A DNA stretch of 13,157 nt from positions 1 through 13,157 of the forward strand of contig JAFGIC010000504.1 of assembly GCA_016929815.1 (NCBI GenBank), given 5' to 3'. The DNA comes from Deltaproteobacteria bacterium (lineage in GTDB: Bacteria; Desulfobacterota; DSM-4660; Desulfatiglandales; HGW-15). The translations under genes were made by a program, and so were the position numbers. Of the stretch, positions 1 through 7,517 are shown in pieces. Within the stretch, counting starts at the first letter, position 1, and the number at the start of each line of letters is the position of its first letter. The notes beneath the pieces are model-generated. The model saw only the letters and a program-made list of their open reading frames with translations, did no database searches and was not told the DNA's origin.

Positions 1-206
1 CTATTTTATTCTGATTATTAGAGGGAATCGTTTCGGTTTCTGAAAGGGAGTTGGCCGTACGTTCTTATCCCGAAGGCAAATTACTTCTTGGTTATTGAAC
101 GTATATTTATAAACTGTGCAGGAGCGTGTTCCGCATGGATTTCGCTCCTGTGAAAACCCGATTGCCGGCCCTGTGAAAAGCTGGTATCTAAAAAAGGAGG
201 ATCAGA
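1..206 (+). promoter_or_regulatory. Structured 5' leader of the TonB-dependent receptor gene
   Basis: No gene is seen before the receptor start at 207. The stretch can form several stems by eye: TACGTTC (58-64) with GAACGTA (97-103), enclosing a small GAAG/CTTC hairpin (72-75/84-87); a perfect 8-bp stem CAGGAGCG (119-126) with CGCTCCTG (143-150); and a weaker stem 160-169/180-188 just before the ribosome binding site AGGAGG (195-200). The 10-mer CCTGTGAAAA occurs twice (147-156 and 170-179), so the second copy could compete for the CAGG of the 8-bp stem. I looked for the conserved cores of cobalamin, SAM, TPP, c-di-GMP and molybdenum-cofactor riboswitches and did not find one. A regulatory RNA is an inference only. 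The window begins inside or close to this region, so the promoter is not located. Confidence 0.35.
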
Positions 207-2477
207 ATGAAAAAAGCATTATTACTAACCTTGATATTAACCTTTACCTTCGTTATTTACGGTTCCGGTGCATGGGCGCAGGAGTCGGCGGAAGAAGAAT
301 TCACCCTTGAGGAGATCACAGTAACCGCAGAAAAACGCTCTGTAAGCCTTCAGGAAATTCCTGCATCGGTTGTTGCTATTGAGGGCATTGAGCTTGCCCA
401 GCAGGGCAAATTGACAACTGCACAGATCCTTGAAGGCGTGCCGAACGTAAAATATCGAGGCGGATCGGGTACAAACCCTGACGGAAATATTACCATCCGC
501 GGTATTCAGCGTACGCAGGAGTCGGGAGGAACAAATGCGGTCCTTCCTTCCACGACCGCGACCTATACTGACGGCGTTTATCAGGGCATTGGCGGAGGCT
601 ATGATATAAATCGGGTAGAGGTATTACGGGGACCCCAGGGGACACTGTACGGACGAAGCGCCACCGGCGGTGTGGTTGCGTTTTATACCAATGATCCGAA
701 ACTTGCCAAGTTTGAAGGAAATCTCTCCGCTGAGTATGGCACGGCGTCGCTTAAAAATGTGAATGCCGCGTTAAATGTGCCTGCTGGCGATAAGATTGCA
801 TTTCGCGCGGCAGCGCATTTTATGTCCCGTGAAGGTTACTTTAACGAGGATGGAGGAAAGACTGAGACAAAAGAGGGCAGGATCAGGGCCCTTTTTCAGC
901 CCACAGACGCCCTTGGGATTGTTTTGAGCGTTTCTATGGCGGAGACGAAGAGCTGGGGCGGCGGCTGGTCTGCGGCATTGACCTCGCCGGACGAGATTGA
1001 CTATAAATACAGCTATACCGAGCCAAGTGAAGGGGCGCCGAACAAGTATCGCCAGGCAGCCCTTAATCTCAATTACGATCTCGGTACGAGCACGTTGACC
1101 TGGATCGGCGGCTATCATGATTATGACAGCACAGGACTTGGGGCGTCAACGGTCGGTGGGGACGGGGTGTCATGGCATGCCGATCAAACCAAATGGCCCA
1201 CCGACTATTACCATTCAGAAGAAGTGCGCTGGGCATCGGGTGATGATTTTCCGATAGATTGGATTACGATGCTTGTCGGCGCCAATTATTTCAAGCATGA
1301 GTATGATACCAGTCTCTTCTCCGTGCAAACGACTTGGCCGGACGATGCCGAATCCGATCCTGAAAGGGATTATCTTGCGCCCATATTCGGCCAGGAAGCG
1401 GACGGTGTGTTCAACAACTACGGGCTTTTTACGGAAGAGACCTTTAAGGTGCAGGATAATTTCCGAATAACCGCAGGCCTGCGCTATGACAAGACAAATC
1501 TGGTGCAGAATATGTACTGGCGCATGAACACAAATCTTTCTTCAACCATGGCCAACATGAATCCGCCGACCTGGATGACTCCCCCCCCACTTACGGATGA
1601 CGAGCACGACTACAACAATGTCACCTATAAGCTGCGCTTCGAGTATGACGTGACCCCGGACAATATGCTTTATTTAATGACGGCAACAGGTTTCATGCCC
1701 GGATATGCAGCACTCTCGCCTATGATTGGGATGGGACCTTCGGGGATATCTGTAACCTGGGTGCTTATGCAGATGGATCAGCAGAAGCTGACCTCATATG
1801 AATTTGGCAGCAAGAATACATTTCTTGATAACACCTTGCGGCTGAACGGAGATGTCTTCTATTATGACTATGAGGGTTATCCTGAGGCAGTTGAACTTTA
1901 CAGGATGGGACCGTCGCCTGTCTTTGGTATTTGCGCTGTGCCTTTGGAGATATACGGAGTGGAAATAAATGCGGAGTATCTGATTACGATGTATGACAGG
2001 TTGACGCTCGATGCCGGGTGGCAGAGCATCAAGATCGCGGAATTCCCGACGATTGAGAAAGAGGGTGTAACATATGATGGCAAGAATTTCATGTACTTTG
2101 ATAAATTACCCGGCAATCCCGATATGACTGCGACACTGGCCTATGACCATACCTTTGCTTTAAAAGACGGCTCAACCCTGGTGCCACGGGCGGAACTGCG
2201 TTATACAGGAGGTTATTATCTTACGCAGATGACCCGGGCCGAAGCGACTGCGGTTGATGCCAACGGAGTAAGTCGTAAAGAATATAATTATCAGTCAAGC
2301 TATATGCTCCTCAATTTAGGCGCCACCTGGACATCGGCTGATCAAAAATATTCAGGGACCGCATATGTGCGAAATGTGCTTGACGAGGAATACAAGACCG
2401 GTATCAACGCTGACGCAACAACCGTTACACCGGGCGATCCGCGTGCCTTTGGCGTAATGTTTAATATCAATTTCTAG
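207..2477 (+). CDS. TonB-dependent outer-membrane receptor
   Basis: This 756-residue protein is an outer-membrane gated channel that would take up a scarce ligand (iron chelate, cobalamin or another large molecule) using TonB-ExbB-ExbD energy. Residues 1-24 form a classic signal peptide ending in AWA before Q25. A TonB box-like segment (EEITVTA) lies near residues 35-41. The plug domain follows (about 45-155, with VEVLRGPQGTLYG and the GG turn), then a long beta-barrel domain (for example FRITAGLRYD) ending in a terminal phenylalanine, as the outer-membrane assembly machinery expects. The length is typical of the family. The start is fixed by AGGAGG at 195-200. Arginine codons are mostly CGN (22 of 27 by hand count), unlike the AGG-rich genes downstream, which hints at a different origin. 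An eight-C run lies at 1581-1588. The ligand cannot be read from the sequence; the next gene is an MFS transporter. Confidence 0.93.
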   Translation: MKKALLLTLILTFTFVIYGSGAWAQESAEEEFTLEEITVTAEKRSVSLQEIPASVVAIEGIELAQQGKLTTAQILEGVPNVKYRGGSGTNPDGNITIRGIQRTQESGGTNAVLPSTTATYTDGVYQGIGGGYDINRVEVLRGPQGTLYGRSATGGVVAFYTNDPKLAKFEGNLSAEYGTASLKNVNAALNVPAGDKIAFRAAAHFMSREGYFNEDGGKTETKEGRIRALFQPTDALGIVLSVSMAETKSWGGGWSAALTSPDEIDYKYSYTEPSEGAPNKYRQAALNLNYDLGTSTLTWIGGYHDYDSTGLGASTVGGDGVSWHADQTKWPTDYYHSEEVRWASGDDFPIDWITMLVGANYFKHEYDTSLFSVQTTWPDDAESDPERDYLAPIFGQEADGVFNNYGLFTEETFKVQDNFRITAGLRYDKTNLVQNMYWRMNTNLSSTMANMNPPTWMTPPPLTDDEHDYNNVTYKLRFEYDVTPDNMLYLMTATGFMPGYAALSPMIGMGPSGISVTWVLMQMDQQKLTSYEFGSKNTFLDNTLRLNGDVFYYDYEGYPEAVELYRMGPSPVFGICAVPLEIYGVEINAEYLITMYDRLTLDAGWQSIKIAEFPTIEKEGVTYDGKNFMYFDKLPGNPDMTATLAYDHTFALKDGSTLVPRAELRYTGGYYLTQMTRAEATAVDANGVSRKEYNYQSSYMLLNLGATWTSADQKYSGTAYVRNVLDEEYKTGINADATTVTPGDPRAFGVMFNINF
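1581..1588 (+). repeat. Poly-C tract inside the receptor gene
   Basis: Eight consecutive C residues encode Pro459-Pro460 and most of Pro461 in the barrel of the receptor. Gain or loss of one C would shift the frame and truncate the protein. Such tracts cause phase variation in some Neisseria TonB-dependent receptors; whether this one varies is unknown. Confidence 0.5.
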
Positions 2478-2505
2478 CGCTTTTATACTTATTGTCAATA
2501 TATGG

Positions 2506-2549
2506 CAACCTTTCCCGGGAACCGAATCCGGGAAAGGTTGTTTTATTTT
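2506..2549 (+). terminator. Intrinsic terminator after the receptor gene
   Basis: A perfect 13-bp stem, CAACCTTTCCCGG (2506-2518) with CCGGGAAAGGTTG (2528-2540), has a 9-nt loop and is followed directly by a T-rich tail (2541-2549, TTTTATTTT). It lies 28 bases after the receptor stop codon. It should end the receptor transcript, so the MFS gene downstream needs its own promoter. Confidence 0.93.
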
Positions 2550-2559
2550 CAATTCCTTC

Positions 2560-2589
2560 TTGACAAGTCTTTCATTCCTGTCTTATCAA
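2560..2589 (+). promoter_or_regulatory. Candidate sigma-70 promoter for the MFS gene
   Basis: A perfect -35 box TTGACA (2560-2565) is followed after 18 bases by TATCAA (2584-2589, four of six matches to TATAAT). This would give a leader of roughly 145 bases. The 11-bp palindrome TGCATTATGCA (2632-2642) lies in that leader and could be an operator, but nothing else supports this. Confidence 0.4.
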
Positions 2590-2741
2590 TCCAATAATTT
2601 ATGACATAACTGATGTCTGTTGCCGTTGGTTTGCATTATGCAGGTTTCTGAATAATAAATCTGTTTTTACATGGTTTCTTCACAATATTCCGCTAGATAT
2701 AGAGTGAAGACTTTTGGATACATGTTTTAAAGGTCAACTCA

Positions 2742-3998
2742 ATGGAAGATGCAATATATACCCGATACCGATGGTTTATACTTGTAAGCCTTTGTGTTGT
2801 TCAGGCCGTGGCAGTCATGGCTCTGGTGTGCCCGGCCACAATTATAGGGGAGATATCAGGGACCATGGGCATTGATATGGGTATGGTTACCCAGATCACT
2901 ATGGTGGTTGTTCAGATATTTGTAGGCGTCTCCGCATTTTTGGGCGGATGGATAGTTGACAGGTTAGGCGCCTATCGTGTCTGGACAGGGTGTTCAATCC
3001 TTTTAATAATCGGTACACTGCTCATTCCTGTTATAGGCAACTCGGTGTGGGGCATGCTTATCGTCCGCCTTCTTCATGGCTTCGGTGCAGGTGCCATTAT
3101 GACAACAGCCCCTGTGGTTGCAGCCCAATGGTTTCCACCCCGGGAAAGGGGGATTGTTATAGGATTTCAGGGCGCCACAGTGCCCATGGGAGCTATAATC
3201 AGCCTTAACCTTATTCCTATTATGTTCCGGATTACAGAGGACTGGCAACTGGCGATGATGTCACTGGTTGTCTTTTTTACCCTGATGCTGATTCTTTCCC
3301 TGGTTGTAGCCATTGGCCCCAAACCTCCTGTTAAAGATGCCGGGCTGTGTCTCGATTATCCTGCATCATGCACGAGAGACATTAAGGTGGCATTCAAAGT
3401 TCCGGCAACCTGGGCTGCACTCCTTTGCGGCCTGTGGTTCTCGTGGGTTGTCAGGATATTTAATGACGTGATAACCAATTACCTGGCGGTTGCACCTCCG
3501 GTAGGCGCGGGCCTCGGCCCGGCGGGCGCAGGAGGGATGATGTCGGTCGTAAATGTCATCTTTACCGTTACTGCAATAGCAAGCGGTTTTATTCTGGAGA
3601 AAATATGCAGGGGGCGATTAAGGGGCCTTGTTATTCTGGGGTTCATACTGGCTGCCGTGTTCTGGTTCTCCATTAAATTTCCCGCCGTATATTCCAATGT
3701 GACGATACTTTCGGCGAGCATGTTTATTGGCGCCTTCGGAATTGCCCTTACTTCGCCGCTCATTATGACCTTTTTCGCGAAAAACTATCCTGAGGAAATC
3801 ATGGGGAAACTCGGAGGATTGATAGTAGTATTCAACCAGGCCGGCATATTTGTAGGCATCGCATCAGGGTCATTAGCCCTGAGTATGACCGAGCGGTATG
3901 ACGGCGTCATTTATCTGATGAGCGCCGGTGCTTTCATGGGCTTTCTGTCGGCATTCCTGTTAAAGAAACCCGGGATCTTTTCCTTGGAAAGAGCATAG
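2742..3998 (+). CDS. MFS (major facilitator superfamily) transporter, substrate unknown
   Basis: This 418-residue inner-membrane protein is almost entirely hydrophobic segments, consistent with 12 transmembrane helices in two halves and no signal peptide. Between helices 2 and 3 it has the MFS motif A in the form GGWIVDRLGAYRVW (residues 68-81), with the conserved Asp73-Arg74 pair. A charged cytoplasmic stretch near residues 190-225 separates the halves, and a basic loop (KICRGRLRG) sits at the equivalent place in the second half. The length is normal for a single-domain MFS protein. AAAGGT at 2729-2734 serves as ribosome binding site for the ATG. It follows the receptor gene on the same strand but is cut off from it by a strong terminator, so a shared ligand (import of what the receptor brings into the periplasm, or export) is a guess from position. 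Its arginine codons are mixed (8 CGN, 7 AGR), between the receptor and the core genes. Confidence 0.88.
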   Translation: MEDAIYTRYRWFILVSLCVVQAVAVMALVCPATIIGEISGTMGIDMGMVTQITMVVVQIFVGVSAFLGGWIVDRLGAYRVWTGCSILLIIGTLLIPVIGNSVWGMLIVRLLHGFGAGAIMTTAPVVAAQWFPPRERGIVIGFQGATVPMGAIISLNLIPIMFRITEDWQLAMMSLVVFFTLMLILSLVVAIGPKPPVKDAGLCLDYPASCTRDIKVAFKVPATWAALLCGLWFSWVVRIFNDVITNYLAVAPPVGAGLGPAGAGGMMSVVNVIFTVTAIASGFILEKICRGRLRGLVILGFILAAVFWFSIKFPAVYSNVTILSASMFIGAFGIALTSPLIMTFFAKNYPEEIMGKLGGLIVVFNQAGIFVGIASGSLALSMTERYDGVIYLMSAGAFMGFLSAFLLKKPGIFSLERA

Positions 3999-4010
3999 CA
4001 GCAAATCTCT

Positions 4011-4024
4011 CAGCCCGACGGCTG
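4011..4024. terminator. Short hairpin between convergent genes
   Basis: CAGCC (4011-4015) and GGCTG (4020-4024) form a 5-bp stem with a 4-base loop in the 33-base gap between the stops of the MFS gene and typA. Neither side has a good T run, so it is at best a weak bidirectional terminator. Confidence 0.2.
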
Positions 4025-4031
4025 TGTAATA

Positions 4032-5867
4032 TCACTCCTCTGTCCTGGGCCTCAGCATGTGGCGTTTCTGGGCCGAGAGGACGGCCTTTCTCATGCGTAT
4101 GGACAGGGGCGTGACCTCAACCAGTTCATCCTCCCTGATAAAGGCTATGGCCTGTTCCAGCGTCATCTGTCTGGCGGGCGTAAGTATGACGTTGTCGTCT
4201 TTTCCCGCGGCCCTCATGTTGGAAAGCTTCTTTTCCTTGCAGGCGTTGACATTTATGTCATTGCCCCTGTTGTGTTCTCCCACTATCATGCCCTCATAAA
4301 CGGGATCGCCGGGCAGGACAAAGAGCTGCCCCCTGGGCTCCAGGTTGTAAAGCGCGTAGGGCACTGCTTTGCCCTGCCGGTCCGAAACGATAGATCCTGT
4401 GTATCTGCTCAGACAGTCGCCCCTGTATTCTCCGTAGCCGTCAAAGAGCGAATTCATAATCCCCGTGCCTTTTGTATCCGTCAGGAATTCATCCCTGTAC
4501 CCTATGAGCGTCCTGCTGGGGATGGAAAACTCCATCCTCACCCTTCCCTTGCCCTTATTGACCATGTTGGTCATCTTTCCTTTTCTGATAGAGAGCTTTT
4601 CAGTCACTACACCGAGGAAGCTTTCCTCACAGTCCACCATTAATTTTTCAATGGGCTCCATCTTTACCCCGTTTTCATAACGGAAGATGACCTCCGGCCT
4701 GCCCACGCAGAACTCATAGCCCTCCCTGCGCATGGTCTCTATGATGATGGCGAGCTGAAACTCTCCCCGGCCCTTTACGGTTATGCCGTCCCTGCTTCCG
4801 GATGATTCAACCCTGATGGCCACATTGCGAAGGGCCTCCTTTTCAAGACGCTCCTTTATCCTTCCGGATTGCACATACTTTCCCTCCTTGCCGCTGAAGG
4901 GTGAGTCGTTAATCAGAAAGTTCATGGATACGGTCGGTTCATCAACCCTTATCCTGGGGAGCGCCGCCGGGGCAAGGCGGTTGCATATGGTGTCGCCGAT
5001 CTTGACATCCTCGACACCCGCGAGCACAACAATATCGCCGGCCTGAGCCTCATCCGTTTCGGTCAGCTTCGCCCCTGAGTATATCTGCAGCTTTGAGACC
5101 TTGAGGGGGATGATCTCTCCCTTTTCGCCTATGGCTACAAGGCTGTCCTTTACCCTCACGGAGCCATTGTGTATCCTGCCTATGGCCAGCCTGCCGACAT
5201 AGTCCGAATAACCAAGATCGGAGACAAGCATCTGGAAATCCATTTCAGGCTTGAAGGCCGGTCCGGGGATCTCATTCAGGATTGTGTCAAAAAGGACAAA
5301 CAGGTCCTTTTTCCCAGAGCAGTCAGGTTCTTTGGAAACGATTCCATCACGGCCTATGGCGTAAAGCAACGGAAACTCGAGCTGCTCGTCAGTGGCGTCC
5401 AGGTCGATCAGGAGGTCGTATATCTCGTTAAGGACCTCATTGGGTCTCGCATCCTGGCGGTCAATCTTGTTTATTACAACGATTATCTTAAGTCCCCCTT
5501 CAAGCGCCTTTTTCAGGACAAACCTTGTCTGGGGCAGGGGGCCTTCGGATGCGTCCACCAGAAGAATAGCCCCGTCCGCCATGGACAGGGCCCTTTCAAC
5601 CTCTCCTCCGAAATCGGCATGGCCCGGCGTGTCTATTATATTTATCCTAACGCCCTTCCATATAACGGAACAGTTTTTCGCGGCTATGGTGATGCCCCGC
5701 TCCCTCTCAAGGTCCAGGTTGTCCATAAGCCGCTCTTCAACCGCCTGGTTGGCCCTGAATACCCCGCTCTGTCTGAACATGGCATCAACCAGGGTTGTCT
5801 TGCCGTGGTCAACGTGGGCAATTATGGCTATATTTCTTAACTTTTCATTTCTAATCAATTCGTGCAT
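4032..5867 (-). CDS. typA: Ribosome-associated GTPase TypA/BipA
   Basis: This is a 611-residue translational GTPase of the EF-G/LepA group. TypA binds the ribosome and, in studied bacteria, helps 50S subunit assembly and growth under cold or other stress. All GTP-binding elements are present: P-loop AHVDHGKT (residues 17-24), switch I ERGITI (56-61), DTPGH (79-83) and NKID (133-136). These are followed by the beta-barrel domain, EF-G-like domains (for example GRGEFQLAIIIETMRREGYEF) and the TypA-specific C-terminal part with NMRAAGKDDNVILTPAR and the usual EDELVEVTP segment. Length and start match the family (HELIRNEKLRNIAIIAHVDHGKTT). An AGGAGA site (complement of 5871-5876) precedes the ATG. 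It is transcribed away from hom and toward the MFS gene, and appears monocistronic. No key residue is missing. Confidence 0.97.
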   Translation of the reverse strand: MHELIRNEKLRNIAIIAHVDHGKTTLVDAMFRQSGVFRANQAVEERLMDNLDLERERGITIAAKNCSVIWKGVRINIIDTPGHADFGGEVERALSMADGAILLVDASEGPLPQTRFVLKKALEGGLKIIVVINKIDRQDARPNEVLNEIYDLLIDLDATDEQLEFPLLYAIGRDGIVSKEPDCSGKKDLFVLFDTILNEIPGPAFKPEMDFQMLVSDLGYSDYVGRLAIGRIHNGSVRVKDSLVAIGEKGEIIPLKVSKLQIYSGAKLTETDEAQAGDIVVLAGVEDVKIGDTICNRLAPAALPRIRVDEPTVSMNFLINDSPFSGKEGKYVQSGRIKERLEKEALRNVAIRVESSGSRDGITVKGRGEFQLAIIIETMRREGYEFCVGRPEVIFRYENGVKMEPIEKLMVDCEESFLGVVTEKLSIRKGKMTNMVNKGKGRVRMEFSIPSRTLIGYRDEFLTDTKGTGIMNSLFDGYGEYRGDCLSRYTGSIVSDRQGKAVPYALYNLEPRGQLFVLPGDPVYEGMIVGEHNRGNDINVNACKEKKLSNMRAAGKDDNVILTPARQMTLEQAIAFIREDELVEVTPLSIRMRKAVLSAQKRHMLRPRTEE

Positions 5868-5894
5868 TATTCTCCTATTTTTTTCAGGGGCCTG

Positions 5895-5923
5895 TATTTA
5901 ATCCTTTTTTTATTTAATTACAA
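5895..5923 (-). promoter_or_regulatory. Candidate typA promoter
   Basis: On the minus strand TTGTAA (complement of 5918-5923) is followed after 16 or 17 bases by TTAAAT or TAAATA (complement of about 5895-5901), in an AT-rich setting just upstream of the typA ribosome binding site. Both boxes are imperfect. Confidence 0.22.
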
Positions 5924-5945
5924 GTATCTTTTTTACAATGTCTTC

Positions 5946-5974
5946 TTGACAGGTCATTTTTTTTAACATATCCT
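5946..5974 (+). promoter_or_regulatory. Candidate sigma-70 promoter for hom
   Basis: A perfect TTGACA (5946-5951) is followed after 17 bases by TATCCT (5969-5974, four of six matches). Transcription would start near 5981, leaving a leader of about 230 bases that carries the heptamer repeats. The -35 context TTCTTGACAGGTC nearly matches that of the MFS promoter (TTCTTGACAAGTC). Confidence 0.4.
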
Positions 5975-6082
5975 CGAAGGCCTAAAAATAGTTGAATATA
6001 TTGATAATATCGCTGATTTCCATTCGTAAATAAGACATCTATATATTGGGCTTTCAGGATAGGACGAACTTAGTCAAGTCGC

Positions 6083-6169
6083 GTTCAGCGATCAGCATTC
6101 AGCTAATACAATGATTTTAAAAGATTTTGCTGAAAGCCGCATATGGGCCGGATATATTTAGCGGCTGAT
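6083..6169 (+). repeat. Heptamer repeats (RWTCAGC) with inverted copies in the hom leader
   Basis: Three direct 7-nt units stand head to tail: GTTCAGC (6083-6089), GATCAGC (6090-6096) and ATTCAGC (6097-6103). Complementary cores follow: GCTGAA (6129-6134) and GCTGAT (6164-6169). These allow nested 6-bp pairings in the transcript, 6098-6103 with 6129-6134 and 6091-6096 with 6164-6169, alongside a competing AGCCGC/GCGGCT hairpin (6135-6140/6161-6166). The function is unknown. Confidence 0.55.
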
Positions 6170-6209
6170 AGAGAATGGCTAACAAACAACAGCAATTGAC
6201 GAGGTTTTC

Positions 6210-7511
6210 ATGCAACAGGTAAATGTGGGAATCATAGGCTTCGGAACAGTAGGGGCGGGAACGGTTGAGGCGCTGCTGAACAACAGGGAGACCATATCCA
6301 GCAGGGTCGGCTCTGAGATTATTATAAAAAGGATTGCGGATCTCGATCTTGACACCGACAGAGGCATCAGTCTCCCTGCAGGCGTCCTTATCAAAGATGC
6401 TGAAGCGATTATCAATGATCCTGAGATACACATTGTTGTCGAACTTATAGGCGGCCTTACAAAGGCCAAGGAATTTATACTGGCTGCCATGAAAAAGGGC
6501 AAACACGTCGTGACCGCCAACAAGGCGCTTCTGGCAGAGTGCGGGAGCGAGATCTACAGGGTTGCTGTGGAAAACCGGGTCAACATCGGATTTGAGGCCA
6601 GCGTAGGCGGCGCCATTCCTGTTATTCATTCCATCAAGGAAGGCCTCTCAGCGAATAACATAAAGACAATTATGGGCATTGTAAACGGTACATCCAACTA
6701 TATCCTGACACGCATGACGCAGGATGGTCTCCCCTACAATGATGCAGTGGCCGGGGCGGTCAGACTCGGTTTTGCCGAGGATCCTCCGACACTGGATGTT
6801 GACGGCACCGACGCGGCCCATAAGCTGGCGATACTGATATCCGTAGCATTCGGAGTTCCTGTGCCCTTTAAAAGCATTTACAGGGAAGGCATCGATAACC
6901 TGACCCCTGACGATATCAATTTCGCCGGGGACTTCGGTTATCGTCTCAAACTCCTGGCAATAGCGAGAAACAGGGAAGGCAAGATAGAGGCAAGGGTGCA
7001 TCCTGCAATGGTGCCGAAAAACCATATCATGGCCAATGTCAACGAGGCCTATAACGCCATTTACGTGGAAGGGGATCTCGCCGGACCGAGTCTATATTAT
7101 GGAATAGGCGCCGGAAGACGCCCGACAGGCAGCGCTGTTGCATCTGATATAATCTCCATGGCGAGGCAGATAAACAGCGGTGCAGCAACTTTAATGCCGC
7201 CCCTTGCCCATGCAAGGGTTCGAAGGGGTATCAGCATTCAGGGAATAGAAGATCTGCATACACCGTATTATTTCCGGTTCTCAGCGGTTGACGAGCCGGG
7301 TGTCCTGTCAAAGATCTCGGGCGTGCTTGGAGAGAACAACATAAGCATATCGTCGGTGATTCAGAAGGGCAGGGGAGAGAAGGGCGCGGTCCCCATTGTC
7401 ATGCTTACGCACGAGGCGAAGGAAAAAGATGTGATAAAGGCGCTGAATGAAATGGCGGGACTCGATATTCTCATGGACAGGACAATGATGATAAGGGTGG
7501 AGCAGGGGTAA
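6210..7511 (+). CDS. hom: Homoserine dehydrogenase with C-terminal ACT domain
   Basis: This enzyme reduces aspartate semialdehyde to homoserine with NAD(P)H, the branch toward threonine and methionine. The 433 residues show the N-terminal Rossmann fold with GFGTVG (10-15), the NKALLAECG segment containing Lys105, the catalytic-domain signature GGAIPVIHSIKEGLSANNI, the NGTSNYIL motif, and DVDGTDAAHKLAIL with the active-site Lys205. An ACT domain (about 350-430, FSAVDEPGVLSKISGVL) is expected to bind an amino acid, probably threonine, for feedback control. Length is typical of the single-function, ACT-bearing form. The start ATG follows GAGG at 6201-6204. There is no clear terminator before the next gene, 189 bases downstream, and the intervening heptamer array could be transcribed with both. 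No anomalies are seen in the reading frame. Confidence 0.96.
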   Translation: MQQVNVGIIGFGTVGAGTVEALLNNRETISSRVGSEIIIKRIADLDLDTDRGISLPAGVLIKDAEAIINDPEIHIVVELIGGLTKAKEFILAAMKKGKHVVTANKALLAECGSEIYRVAVENRVNIGFEASVGGAIPVIHSIKEGLSANNIKTIMGIVNGTSNYILTRMTQDGLPYNDAVAGAVRLGFAEDPPTLDVDGTDAAHKLAILISVAFGVPVPFKSIYREGIDNLTPDDINFAGDFGYRLKLLAIARNREGKIEARVHPAMVPKNHIMANVNEAYNAIYVEGDLAGPSLYYGIGAGRRPTGSAVASDIISMARQINSGAATLMPPLAHARVRRGISIQGIEDLHTPYYFRFSAVDEPGVLSKISGVLGENNISISSVIQKGRGEKGAVPIVMLTHEAKEKDVIKALNEMAGLDILMDRTMMIRVEQG

Positions 7512-7517
7512 ATAAAA

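Larger units (their letters stand above)
5868..6209. other. Divergent intergenic region between typA and hom
   Basis: These 342 bases hold no convincing gene. The typA-proximal half is AT-rich with long T runs and carries a candidate promoter on each strand. The hom-proximal half has three 7-nt repeats (6083-6103), inverted copies of their core, and a hairpin AGCCGC (6135-6140) with GCGGCT (6161-6166). A 16-codon ORF at 6111-6161 lacks a ribosome binding site and a run of threonine or isoleucine codons, so it does not look like an attenuation leader peptide. Confidence 0.6.

Noticed and set aside
1..206. Cobalamin riboswitch ahead of the receptor gene
   Set aside because: The expected conserved core (GCCACTG-like box and flanking GG-rich elements) is not present in the visible leader.
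2627..2642. GG-N10-GC spacing resembling a sigma-54 promoter upstream of the MFS gene
   Set aside because: Only the invariant GG and GC fit; TGGTTT and ATGCA differ from the rest of the consensus, and a better sigma-70 candidate lies nearby.
4059..4643. Plus-strand ORF of 194 codons opposite typA
   Set aside because: typA is unmistakable on the other strand; this and the other ORFs opposite it are shadows of its GC-rich codons.
6111..6161. A 16-codon ORF in the hom leader as a possible attenuation peptide
   Set aside because: It has no ribosome binding site, no run of threonine, isoleucine or methionine codons, and no terminator-like hairpin with a T tract follows.
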